In this document: in pieces, positions 16,207-24,369 of the stretch
Layout: each line of letters begins with the position of its first letter
How positions within the stretch are numbered: position 1 is the first letter of the stretch
NCBI GenBank assembly: GCA_947382415.1
Contig: CANCYO010000001.1
Coordinates: 1 to 64,000, forward strand
Origin: an uncultured Lachnospiraceae bacterium
GTDB lineage: Bacteria > Bacillota > Clostridia > Lachnospirales > Lachnospiraceae
DNA length: 64,000 nucleotides
Direction: 5' to 3'
Program-made: the position numbers and the translations under genes
Notes under the pieces: generated by a model
The model's input: the letters and a program-made list of their open reading frames with translations, nothing else
What the model was told of the DNA's origin: nothing
Databases searched by the model: none

Positions 16207-18603
16207 GTGACTTTGACTTCAATGACGCTGGATAAGCTGAAGGTAAACGAGAGTGCAAGGATCATAAATACAGGCGGGGAAGGGGCGCTCAGACATCATC
16301 TTCTGGACATGGGCCTGACGCCGCAGACGGTAGTGACGCTGCGGAAAACGGCGCCCATGGGCGATCCCATAGAGATAGAGCTGAGAGGTTATGAGCTGAC
16401 GCTGAGGCTGGCAGAGGCTGAGAATATTGAGATAGAGCCTGTGGACAGGATGCCGGGAGAGCCGGAGTGTGCCGGGAGAAGACCGGATATGGCACATCCC
16501 GGCGTAGGTGAGCTGGGGAAAGCGGGAGATTATCGCAGAAACAGAATCGGTGAGAAGATTCCCCGGGGACAGTCTGTCACGTTTGCTCTGGCAGGCAATC
16601 AAAACTGCGGCAAGACCACACTGTTTAATCAGTTGACGGGAGCCAATCAGCATGTGGGTAATTTCCCGGGAGTGACAGTGGATCAGAAAAGCGGCTCCAT
16701 ACGCAATCACCCGGAAGCCACGGTGACGGATCTGCCGGGAATCTATTCCCTGTCACCGTATTCCAATGAAGAGATTGTCACCAGGGATTTTCTGTTGAAG
16801 ACAAAGCCGGACGGCATTATCAATATTGTGGATGCTTCTAATATAGAGAGGAATCTCTGTCTTACCATGCAGCTGATGGAACTCAATATACCTATGGTTC
16901 TGGCCCTGAATATGATGGATGAGGTGCGCGCCAACGGCGGCACCATACATATCAACGAGCTGGAGGAAATTTTGGGAATTCCGGTGGTGCCTATCTCCGC
17001 CGTGAAAAACGAGGGTATCGAGGAGTTGATCGACCATGCGCTGCATGTGGCACGTTACAGGGAAGCTCCGGGGAGGATTGATTTCTGCCCGGACAGTGAG
17101 CGCAAAGGCGACCGGCTTGGCGCAGTGCATCGCTGTATCCATGCGTCTGTCCATCTGCTGGAGCCTTATGCCAGAGAGGCGGGGCTGCCTGTGCGGTTTG
17201 CGGCTTCCAAGATGGTGGAGGGCGATGCCCTGGTAAAAGAGGCGCTGAGGCTTCCCCAGGAGGAGATGGCTGCGCTGGAGCGCATTATCACCAATATGGA
17301 GAGCGAAGGCGGGTTGGAGCGGGAGGCCGCGCTGGCCAATATGCGCTTTGACTTTATCGAGAAGCTCTGCCGCCGGACCGTGACCAGGCCAAGGGAAAGT
17401 ATAGAGCATAAGCGCAGTGTGCGCATCGACAGAATTCTCACGGGAAAGTATACGGCAATCCCCTGCTTTGTTGGGATCATGGCTCTTGTGTTTGTGGCGA
17501 CTTTCAACTTTGTGGGAGCCTGGTTGTCCGATCTGATGACTGTTCTGGTTGACTGTGTTATCGCTCTCATTGACAGGGGGCTGAATGCATGGGGGGTCAA
17601 CCCTGTGGTGCATTCGCTGGTGATAGACGGCGTCTGCAGCGGCGTAGGAAGCGTGATCAGTTTCCTGCCCACCATTGTCACGCTGTTCTTTTTCCTGTCG
17701 ATTCTGGAGGATACGGGATATATGGCCCGGGTGGCTTTTGTCATGGATAAGCTGTTAAGGAAGATCGGCCTGTCCGGCAGGAGCATTGTTCCGATGCTGA
17801 TCGGCTTTGGCTGTTCCGTGCCGGCGATCATGTCCACCAGAACCCTGGCCAGTGAGCGTGACAGGAAGATGACCATTCTGCTGACGCCCTTTATGAGCTG
17901 CAGCGCCAAGCTTCCTATTTACGGACTGTTCATCAATGCGTTTTTCCCAAGGAGCCAGAGGGCGCTTGTGATGGTAGGTCTGTACTTTCTGGGTATTGTC
18001 TGCGGGATTGTGTACGCGCTGTTTCTGCGCGGAACCTGGTTCAAGGGAGAACCGGTGCCCTTTGTGATGGAGCTGCCCAACTACAGATGGCCCAGCGCGA
18101 GAAGTGTGGGGCAGTTGATCTGGGATAAAGCGAAGGATTTTATTCAAAAAGCTTTTACCATCATCTTTATGGCCACTATCATTATCTGGTTTTTGCAAAG
18201 CTTTGATCTGAGATTGAACGTGGTGGAGACGCCGGATGGCAGTCTGCTTGCCATGCTGGGAGGTGTGGTTGCTCCGCTGTTTGCGCCCCTTGGGTTTGGA
18301 GACTGGCGTGTTGCTACGGCTCTTTTGACAGGACTTACGGCCAAGGAGAGCGTGGTGTCCACCCTGACCATTCTGCTGGGCGGAGAGACGGCGCTCCTGC
18401 CCACTCTGTTCACGCCTTTTACCGCGCTGGTATTTTTGGTGTTCACGCTGCTTTATACGCCCTGTGTGGCTGCCATTGCCACGGTAAAGAGAGAGATGGG
18501 AGGCGTACGGGCGGCTGTGGTGACGGTGGCGGCACAATGCCTGATCGCGTGGCTTGTGGCTTTTGCGGTGCGGTGCATCGGCCTGGTGTTCGGGTGGATG
18601 TGA
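16207..18603 (+). CDS. feoB: Ferrous iron transporter FeoB with fused FeoA domain
   Basis: FeoB imports Fe2+ under anaerobic conditions, using a GTPase domain coupled to a membrane channel. This 798-residue protein begins with a FeoA-like SH3 fold (about 5-80: LDKLKVNESARII, LLDMGLTPQT), has a short linker, then the G domain with GNQNCGKTTLFNQ near 130, TDLPGIYSLSPYSNEE and ALNMMDE, and the polytopic region with GFGCSVPAIMSTR and LTAKESVVSTL. Fusion of the usually separate FeoA keeps the two at 1:1. The called start is a GTG; TTG at 16213 or ATG at 16222 in the same frame are possible. Confidence 0.95.
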   Translation: MTLTSMTLDKLKVNESARIINTGGEGALRHHLLDMGLTPQTVVTLRKTAPMGDPIEIELRGYELTLRLAEAENIEIEPVDRMPGEPECAGRRPDMAHPGVGELGKAGDYRRNRIGEKIPRGQSVTFALAGNQNCGKTTLFNQLTGANQHVGNFPGVTVDQKSGSIRNHPEATVTDLPGIYSLSPYSNEEIVTRDFLLKTKPDGIINIVDASNIERNLCLTMQLMELNIPMVLALNMMDEVRANGGTIHINELEEILGIPVVPISAVKNEGIEELIDHALHVARYREAPGRIDFCPDSERKGDRLGAVHRCIHASVHLLEPYAREAGLPVRFAASKMVEGDALVKEALRLPQEEMAALERIITNMESEGGLEREAALANMRFDFIEKLCRRTVTRPRESIEHKRSVRIDRILTGKYTAIPCFVGIMALVFVATFNFVGAWLSDLMTVLVDCVIALIDRGLNAWGVNPVVHSLVIDGVCSGVGSVISFLPTIVTLFFFLSILEDTGYMARVAFVMDKLLRKIGLSGRSIVPMLIGFGCSVPAIMSTRTLASERDRKMTILLTPFMSCSAKLPIYGLFINAFFPRSQRALVMVGLYFLGIVCGIVYALFLRGTWFKGEPVPFVMELPNYRWPSARSVGQLIWDKAKDFIQKAFTIIFMATIIIWFLQSFDLRLNVVETPDGSLLAMLGGVVAPLFAPLGFGDWRVATALLTGLTAKESVVSTLTILLGGETALLPTLFTPFTALVFLVFTLLYTPCVAAIATVKREMGGVRAAVVTVAAQCLIAWLVAFAVRCIGLVFGWM

Positions 18604-18641
18604 TACGAAATAAAGTTTATTTTGATCAGATAAGTAATCCC

Positions 18642-18687
18642 AAATGTAAAAGCTCCGCGAAGTTTGCTTCACGGAGCTTTTACATTT
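18642..18687. terminator. Bidirectional terminator
   Basis: A 21-bp stem with one mismatch (AAATGTAAAAGCTCCG arm) and a TTTG loop, between feoB on the plus strand and the VPKTG gene on the minus strand. Confidence 0.85.
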
Positions 18688-18733
18688 GCCTGTCCTTAAT
18701 ATCTTCTTATTTATAGCATTATCTACATGATTG

Positions 18734-19624
18734 TTATCTGCGTCTCCTCACCAGGAAGCATCCGCCTGCAAACATTGCGGAGAGGAGCAGCATTCCTGAG
18801 AACAACCATACCAACAGATTGCTTTCTCCTGTTTTGGGTACATCGTCATACTCGCCGGAAGAGGCGGGAGCTTTGTTCTGGCTCTGAGCGGGTGTTGTCT
18901 GAGCAGGAGTCTGAGGAGCTGCCGCAGGACCGCTGCCGGTTGTGCTGTACTGGCTGGTATCTGTCATCAGGCCGCTGTTTTTGTCAAAGTAGAAGGAGCC
19001 TGCTGCAAAATTATAGTACTCCTTCAGGACGCCGCCGCCGTTTGCTGTGGAGGCATAAGCCACAGTGCCGCCTACAGAGACATTGGTGTCCACTGTGTTC
19101 TCCACGGTAGCGATCAACCGGAGATTGGTGACATTATTGTTGAAGGTGCAGGCGGCGTTGTCGTACACATAGGCATTGGTCACGTTGCCGCTGATAGCTG
19201 CGGCGCTGTCGCCCTGCACATGGCATTCATCTATGCCGTTTGCAGAAATTACAACATTGGTACGGTTTACGGTCAGATTGCCCAGACGTGCATTTACTGT
19301 CACATCTTTGTTTCCGGTCTGCTGTTTGGGCCTGTTGCCATCTTCATCAGGTTCAGCCTCCGGCGTGTTGGGGAGAACGACCAGCGTGTCTCCGTCGAGA
19401 GCCTTCTGGCTGTCGTTTCCATTGTTGAGATAGTAGAGCTCCAATCCGGCATCGCCATCATCCCAGGAGCCGACCTGTATACGCCACTCGTTCAGATCAG
19501 TGTCAAATCTCATATAAATGGTCTTGGCAGGCGCTGCAGAAGCCTGTAATGCGTTTGCGTTGGGCAGCAGTGCCAGAATCGCGGCCGCCGCTAACAGCGA
19601 GATACATTTCCTGAATTTTTTCAT
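18734..19624 (-). CDS. Sortase-anchored surface protein, VPKTG signal, next to sortase
   Basis: A 296-residue secreted protein: signal peptide ending ASA near residue 30, a mature part with beta-like repeats (NLTVNRTNVVIS, GNVTNAYVYDN, NVTNLRLI, VGGTVAY), a low-complexity Pro/Ala/Gln/Thr linker (about 215-250), and the sorting signal VPKTGES near 262, a hydrophobic span and RRRR. It is a paralogue of the protein at 8136-9161 but lacks its CTTC pair. AGGAGGT precedes the ATG. It starts 68 bases after the sortase gene on the same strand, so it is the likely dedicated substrate. Confidence 0.88.
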   Translation of the reverse strand: MKKFRKCISLLAAAAILALLPNANALQASAAPAKTIYMRFDTDLNEWRIQVGSWDDGDAGLELYYLNNGNDSQKALDGDTLVVLPNTPEAEPDEDGNRPKQQTGNKDVTVNARLGNLTVNRTNVVISANGIDECHVQGDSAAAISGNVTNAYVYDNAACTFNNNVTNLRLIATVENTVDTNVSVGGTVAYASTANGGGVLKEYYNFAAGSFYFDKNSGLMTDTSQYSTTGSGPAAAPQTPAQTTPAQSQNKAPASSGEYDDVPKTGESNLLVWLFSGMLLLSAMFAGGCFLVRRRR

Positions 19625-19692
19625 GAGTAGTGACCTCCTAAATAAGTTAAAATAAATTGGTTTATTAATTCGTTTACAGTGAATGTCTTTGA

Positions 19693-20532
19693 TCAATTGG
19701 TGTAATAATCTCCGGGTTCAATTTCTTTTGCCACCACTACAAACCGTCCATGCTCCACATGATACACGCAGGTCGAGAGAGTGATAAAACGATCTCCGAA
19801 TTCTGCAGTGACACCAGTGTCATAAAGGGATAAAGCCTTTATATTCTGGTAGAAATCGTCAAATTCTTCCTGGGTATCAGCCTGGAAAAATTTGTAGAAC
19901 TTAAACACCTGATCTGTTTTCTTGTAGACCTGTGAGCGGAATACGGCGATCACTTCGTAGCGGCGCTCACATTCTTTTGTGTGCAGAGAGATAATATTGT
20001 GTTCCTTGCAGTAGTCCTCTTTCTCATATGCGGTGAGGTTGCCGAACATTGCGCCGGAACGCATGTTGTGACCATGAATGATCAGATTGGTGGTTACAGG
20101 GTCGAGAGAACTGTCTGTGTCCAGAATCAGGCTGCCGTTCTGATCATCCTTGCCCTCGAAGTTCCGGTAGAGATAATAGGTCTCTTCCCGGGGAGTCCAC
20201 ATGACTGGATAGTCGATGACGGTTCCGTCAATCTTCAGCCATGCAGCCATATCCTCATTGGCCTGAAAACTGTCCAGATAAGGATTGTCCACCAGTTCCC
20301 GGGGTGGTTCCTGAGAGCTTTCGGACTCAGGTTCAGTGCCGGTGTCCACCGGGGGGGTGGTATCTTCTACTGCTTCAGTCCGATTCTCCGCCTGCAGCCG
20401 CAGGTCCTCCAATAGCTCTTCCGTGCGTTTGTCGGCAGCCTGCCGGTAAATTACCAGCGAGATTGCTGCTGCAAGACAAATTACTGCCAAAATCGCCAGC
20501 AGAATAGATAATTGCTTCTTTAGATTATTCAT
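19693..20532 (-). CDS. srtB: Class B sortase
   Basis: Sortases cut the sorting signal of surface proteins and join them to peptidoglycan or to each other. The 279-residue protein has an N-terminal membrane anchor (about 8-28), a charged linker, and the catalytic domain with HGHNMRSGAMFGNL (catalytic His), TLSTC (Cys near 255) and the arginine in HGRFVVVA. The extended region between His and Cys fits class B. Two VPKTG proteins in the window are its probable substrates. The ATG sits only six bases after a strong TATAAT, so the mRNA may have no leader. Confidence 0.93.
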   Translation of the reverse strand: MNNLKKQLSILLAILAVICLAAAISLVIYRQAADKRTEELLEDLRLQAENRTEAVEDTTPPVDTGTEPESESSQEPPRELVDNPYLDSFQANEDMAAWLKIDGTVIDYPVMWTPREETYYLYRNFEGKDDQNGSLILDTDSSLDPVTTNLIIHGHNMRSGAMFGNLTAYEKEDYCKEHNIISLHTKECERRYEVIAVFRSQVYKKTDQVFKFYKFFQADTQEEFDDFYQNIKALSLYDTGVTAEFGDRFITLSTCVYHVEHGRFVVVAKEIEPGDYYTN

Positions 20533-20538
20533 GCCCCT

Positions 20539-20567
20539 ATTATACGCACCCCAAATAGATAATGCAA
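20539..20567 (-). promoter_or_regulatory. Promoter of srtB
   Basis: On the minus strand TTGCAT (20562-20567), a 17-base spacer and TATAAT (20539-20544). The ATG is at 20532, where transcription itself is expected to start. Confidence 0.6.
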
Positions 20568-20627
20568 TAGTTTTAGAAATAATTAAGAAGGAATAATATA
20601 GTAAAAAGACCGATCTGAGGTGTGAAA

Positions 20628-21335
20628 ATGAAAACAAAAGAGCAAAAATATTTGACAGTAATCGTCTCATGTCTGTTGTTTGTGGTGCTGCTGTTTGCGG
20701 AGCAGGAGGAAGCCACATCTGCCAGCGGAAATAAATTGATGCAGGGGGAGCCGCCGATACGTGTGGTGATAGATGCGGGACACGGAGGAGCCGATCCGGG
20801 AAAGATCGGTATAAACGGCGCGGAGGAAAAGGACGTCAATCTGCAGATTGCGGCGTTGGTCAAGCGTTATCTGGAACTGCAGGACGTGGAGGTGGTCATG
20901 ACCCGGGAGACGGGGGAGGGACTCTATGACGAGAACGCTTCCAACAAGAAAGTGCAGGATATGAAGCGGAGAATTGCGATTATTGACGAGACGGCGCCCG
21001 CGCTTACCGTGAGTATTCATCAGAACAGTTATCCGGAGGAATATGTGAAGGGAGCCCAGGTGTTTTATTACACGGGAAGTACAGAGGGACAGAAGCTGGC
21101 CGACTATCTTCAAAAGAGCATGGTCGGGCGCGTGGATCCTGAAAATCACAGGCAGGTAAAGGCAAATGACAGCTATTATCTGCTGAAAAAGACATCTACA
21201 CCCATCGTCATAGTGGAATGCGGTTTTCTGTCCAACAGCGAAGAGGCGAAAAAGCTCTGCTCGGAAACCTATCAGGAAAGGGTGGCCTGGGCAATACATA
21301 TCGGTATTCTGCAATATTTGAATGAGCGGGAGTAA
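20628..21335 (+). CDS. N-acetylmuramoyl-L-alanine amidase, CwlD-like
   Basis: A 235-residue amidase_3 protein that cleaves stem peptides from muramic acid. It has an N-terminal anchor or signal segment (about 7-25), IRVVIDAGHGGADPG with the first zinc histidine, a glutamate in the EKDVNLQIA segment, SIHQNSY with the second histidine, and IVIVECGFLSN with the catalytic glutamate. Length and layout match CwlD, which helps make muramic-lactam in the spore cortex, in keeping with a spore former; that specific role is inferred. GAGGTG precedes the ATG at 20628. Confidence 0.85.
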   Translation: MKTKEQKYLTVIVSCLLFVVLLFAEQEEATSASGNKLMQGEPPIRVVIDAGHGGADPGKIGINGAEEKDVNLQIAALVKRYLELQDVEVVMTRETGEGLYDENASNKKVQDMKRRIAIIDETAPALTVSIHQNSYPEEYVKGAQVFYYTGSTEGQKLADYLQKSMVGRVDPENHRQVKANDSYYLLKKTSTPIVIVECGFLSNSEEAKKLCSETYQERVAWAIHIGILQYLNERE

Positions 21336-21339
21336 AGGG

Positions 21340-21365
21340 CGCCGCGGGACAAAAGCCCCGCGGCG
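21340..21365 (+). terminator. Hairpin after amidase gene
   Basis: A 9-bp GC stem, CGCCGCGGG with CCCGCGGCG, and an eight-base loop. The T-run is weak, so termination is probable rather than certain. Confidence 0.5.
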
Positions 21366-21472
21366 GATTATAAACGAATGATAAAATTTTTCTTGATCAA
21401 CAACCACATCAAAAGCCCTTTTCCTTTTAGTAGTTCTATGGTATACTTCACTATATATAACTATCAATGCGA

Positions 21473-21493
21473 TTAGATAGATCATGTATCTAA
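21473..21493. promoter_or_regulatory. Dyad upstream of tsaC
   Basis: TTAGATA (21473-21479) and TATCTAA (21487-21493) form a perfect 7-bp dyad around a seven-base centre, 38 bases before the tsaC ATG. Its size fits a dimeric regulator; none can be named. Confidence 0.3.
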
Positions 21494-21530
21494 ATTATGT
21501 TATTCTGAAAAAACAGGAAATGACACGAAG

Positions 21531-22664
21531 ATGAGACAGACTGAATGGATCGCTATCGCTTCTGCTGGAAACGATTTTGCGGATCATGTAGATTTTACAG
21601 AGCAGGAGCGGGAGGGACTGCGCAGGGCCGGAGAGATTCTGAAGGCCGGCGGTCTGGTAGCTTTTCCCACGGAGACCGTGTACGGTCTGGGAGGGGATGC
21701 GTTGAACCCGGATTCCTCCCGCAAAATATATGCGGCCAAGGGCCGTCCGTCCGATAATCCGCTGATCGTACACATTGCGGACTGGAAGGATATGTCCCGT
21801 ATTGTCTCTCAGATTCCGGAGGAGGCAAGACTGCTTTCAGAGGCGTTCTGGCCGGGCCCCCTCACTATGATACTGCAAAAATCTGACGCAGTACCCCTTG
21901 AGACCACAGGAGGATTGGATACTGTGGCAGTGCGTATGCCGGCTCATCCGGTTGCGCTTGCGGTGATCCGCGAGGGAGGCGGTTTTGTGGCGGCTCCCAG
22001 CGCTAACACATCGGGAAAGCCCAGTCCTACCCTTGCAGCCCATGTGGCCGAGGATTTGGATGGCCGCATTGATATGATCGTTGACGGCGGTGCGTTGGGA
22101 ATCGGACTGGAATCCACCATTGTAGATCTGACGGTATCACCTCCGCGTATCCTGCGGCCGGGGTATATCACCCGGGAAATGTTGGAGTATGTGCTGGGCG
22201 AAGTGGAGGCAGATGCTACGATTCTGCAGTCGCAGGCGGAGTGTGGACAGGCACCCAAGGCGCCCGGAATGAAATACAGGCATTACGCGCCTGCAGGGGA
22301 GCTGGCGGTGGTGCAGGGAGACCCTGAAGCGGTGGCGGAGTATATCAACTCCCGGGCAAGAGAGGACCAAAGAGGCGGTCACCGGGTGGGCGTTATTGCT
22401 ACGGAGGAAATGCTGGGGCAATATCAGGCTGATGTGATAAAGAGTGTGGGCAGCAGGGCGGATGAGACAGTTATTGCGGCCAGGCTTTATGCGATATTGA
22501 GAGAGTTTGACAGGGAAGGCGCAACAAAGATCTATTCGGAGTCCTTTTCTTCGGACGGTCTTGGACAGGCTATCATGAACAGGCTGTTAAAGGCGGCGGG
22601 ACACAGGGTAATAGATCTGGGAGCGAGACAGGAGGACGGGGAAAATGATAGCGATCGGAAGTGA
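21531..22664 (+). CDS. tsaC: Threonylcarbamoyl-AMP synthase (YrdC/Sua5)
   Basis: This enzyme makes threonylcarbamoyl-AMP from threonine, bicarbonate and ATP, the first step of t6A formation at position 37 of ANN-decoding tRNAs. The 377-residue protein carries the YrdC domain (GGLVAFPTETVYGLGGDA, KGRPSDNPLIVHI, SANTSGKPSPT) and, after GMKYRHYAPAGEL near 245, the Sua5 domain. The two-domain length is typical of Firmicutes. The reverse frames are shadows. Its end overlaps the start of rpiB by 20 bases, so translation is probably coupled. Confidence 0.95.
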   Translation: MRQTEWIAIASAGNDFADHVDFTEQEREGLRRAGEILKAGGLVAFPTETVYGLGGDALNPDSSRKIYAAKGRPSDNPLIVHIADWKDMSRIVSQIPEEARLLSEAFWPGPLTMILQKSDAVPLETTGGLDTVAVRMPAHPVALAVIREGGGFVAAPSANTSGKPSPTLAAHVAEDLDGRIDMIVDGGALGIGLESTIVDLTVSPPRILRPGYITREMLEYVLGEVEADATILQSQAECGQAPKAPGMKYRHYAPAGELAVVQGDPEAVAEYINSRAREDQRGGHRVGVIATEEMLGQYQADVIKSVGSRADETVIAARLYAILREFDREGATKIYSESFSSDGLGQAIMNRLLKAAGHRVIDLGARQEDGENDSDRK

Positions 22665-23094
22665 TCACGGCGGTTTTGATCTGAAGCAAAAGGTGATACG
22701 GCATCTTGAGGAAAAGGGCATATCCTGCAGGGATGTGGGATGTGCGGACAAATCAAGCTGTGACTATCCCGTATACGGACGCGCGGCGGCGGAGGCGGTG
22801 GCTTCAGGGGAATGTGAGAAAGGAATTGTTATCTGTACCACGGGTATCGGCATTAGTATTGTTGCCAATAAGGTGAAGGGTATTCGGTGTGCGCTGTGTT
22901 CTGAGCCGTTTTCCGCCAAGATGACCCGCCTGCACAATGATGCGAATATGCTGGCTCTGGGCGGAGGACTGGTGGGCGACATATTGGCGCTGGAGATTGT
23001 GGACGTCTTTTTGGAGACGGAATTTTCCGGGGAAGAGAAGCATTGCCGGAGAGTGAAACTGATTGATGCGGAACAGGAATACGAGGAGGGATAA
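22645..23094 (+). CDS. rpiB: Ribose-5-phosphate isomerase B
   Basis: RpiB interconverts ribose 5-phosphate and ribulose 5-phosphate in the pentose phosphate pathway. The 149-residue protein has the family start MIAIGSDHGGFDLK, DYPVYGR, the GIVICTTGIGISIVANK phosphate-binding loop and LHNDANMLALGG. The family's active cysteine is in ICTTGIG. It lies between tsaC (20-base overlap) and upp (2 bases downstream), so all three are cotranscribed; ribose phosphate supply links it to PRPP use by Upp. Confidence 0.95.
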   Translation: MIAIGSDHGGFDLKQKVIRHLEEKGISCRDVGCADKSSCDYPVYGRAAAEAVASGECEKGIVICTTGIGISIVANKVKGIRCALCSEPFSAKMTRLHNDANMLALGGGLVGDILALEIVDVFLETEFSGEEKHCRRVKLIDAEQEYEEG

Positions 23095-23096
23095 TT

Positions 23097-23726
23097 ATGG
23101 GGAAGCTGGTGATCATGGATCATCCTTTGATTCAGCACAAAATAGGTTTTATCAGGAGAAAGGACACAGGCACAAAGGATTTCAGGCAGACTATCAGCGA
23201 GATTGCGATGCTGATCTGCTATGAGGCCACAAGGAGCCTGAAACTGGATGAAGTGGAGATTGAGACGCCGCTGTGTACCGCCAAAGTGCAGGAGCTCAAA
23301 GGGAAAAAGCTGGCCATCGTGCCCATCCTCAGAGCCGGTCTCGGCATGGTGGACGGTATGCTGGAGTTGATTCCCACGGCGAAGGTGGGACATATCGGTC
23401 TCTATAGAGATCCGGAGACCTTAAAGCCTGTGGAGTATTACTGCAAGCTTCCTGCGGATTGTGCGGAGCGGGAGGTCTTCGTGGTAGATCCCATGCTGGC
23501 TACCGGCGGATCCTCCGTGGAGGCGATTCAGATGCTGAAGGAAAAGGGGTGCCGCAGCATCCGGTTTTTGTGTATCATTGCCGCGCCTGAGGGCGTGAAA
23601 GCAATGCAGGACGCACATCCCGATGTGGATCTGTATGTGGGCGCTCTGGACGAGAAACTAAACGACCACGGCTATATCCTGCCCGGTCTGGGAGATGCCG
23701 GAGACCGTATTTTCGGGACGAAATAG
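23097..23726 (+). CDS. upp: Uracil phosphoribosyltransferase
   Basis: Upp salvages uracil with PRPP to give UMP. The 209-residue protein has standard length and the family motifs KKLAIVPILRAGLGMV, the PRPP loop VVDPMLATGGSSVEAI near 130, and the uracil-binding GDAGDRIFGTK at the C-terminus. GAGGGATAATT precedes the ATG. It forms a tight unit with rpiB; the next gene, a deaminase of pyrimidine nucleotides, extends the nucleotide theme after a 100-base gap. Confidence 0.97.
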   Translation: MGKLVIMDHPLIQHKIGFIRRKDTGTKDFRQTISEIAMLICYEATRSLKLDEVEIETPLCTAKVQELKGKKLAIVPILRAGLGMVDGMLELIPTAKVGHIGLYRDPETLKPVEYYCKLPADCAEREVFVVDPMLATGGSSVEAIQMLKEKGCRSIRFLCIIAAPEGVKAMQDAHPDVDLYVGALDEKLNDHGYILPGLGDAGDRIFGTK

Positions 23727-23828
23727 CGCGTCCGGCGAGAGAAACAGAATAAAATCAGATAAGATCAGCAGAGATAACAAAAAGAGACAATAAACAGAGA
23801 TAAAACGGAGTCAAAATCAAGATAAAAA

Positions 23829-24350
23829 ATGAACGGCGAAAACAAAAATGAAAAGATAAGGCCCCGGGGCGGCAAGAGAACCGATTATATCAGTTGGGAT
23901 GAGTATTTTATGGGAGTCGCCCATCTGTCGGGGATGCGTTCCAAGGATCCGAATACACAGGTGGGAGCCTGTATCGTCAGCATGGACAATAAAATATTAT
24001 CCATGGGCTATAACGGATTTCCCTGCGGCTGTTCCGACGATATGTTTCCCTGGGAACGGGATGGCGACGCTCTGGACACGAAGTATGCTTTTGTGACCCA
24101 CAGCGAGCTGAATGCCATACTAAATTACCGGGGCGGTTCTCTGGAGGGAACCAAGCTGTATGTGTCGTTGTTTCCGTGCAATGAATGTGCAAAGGCTATT
24201 ATTCAGGCGGGAATACGGACAGTGGTGTACGCCGGAGATAAATATGACGGTACTCCTATGAATACAGCGTCCAAGCGGATGTTTGACGCGGCGGGGGTGG
24301 AATATATCGCTTATCAGGGGACAGGGCGCAAAATAGAGATAGAAGTGTGA
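23829..24350 (+). CDS. dCMP deaminase (ComEB-like)
   Basis: This enzyme deaminates dCMP to dUMP, feeding thymidylate synthesis. The 173-residue protein shows DPNTQVGACIV, the zinc site THSELNAILN (His and Glu) and LFPCNECAKAII (two cysteines), and the end region NTASKRMFDAAGV. The length is slightly above the usual 150 because of a charged N-terminal extension. The ATG at 23829 has no close ribosome binding site; the nearest purine block, CGGAG, is about 18 bases away, and the preceding 100 bases are an A-rich repeat of AGATAA-like words. A start further in would remove conserved SWDEYFMGVA, so I keep it. Confidence 0.9.
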   Translation: MNGENKNEKIRPRGGKRTDYISWDEYFMGVAHLSGMRSKDPNTQVGACIVSMDNKILSMGYNGFPCGCSDDMFPWERDGDALDTKYAFVTHSELNAILNYRGGSLEGTKLYVSLFPCNECAKAIIQAGIRTVVYAGDKYDGTPMNTASKRMFDAAGVEYIAYQGTGRKIEIEV

Positions 24351-24369
24351 TGATGCGGGAGGAATAAAG

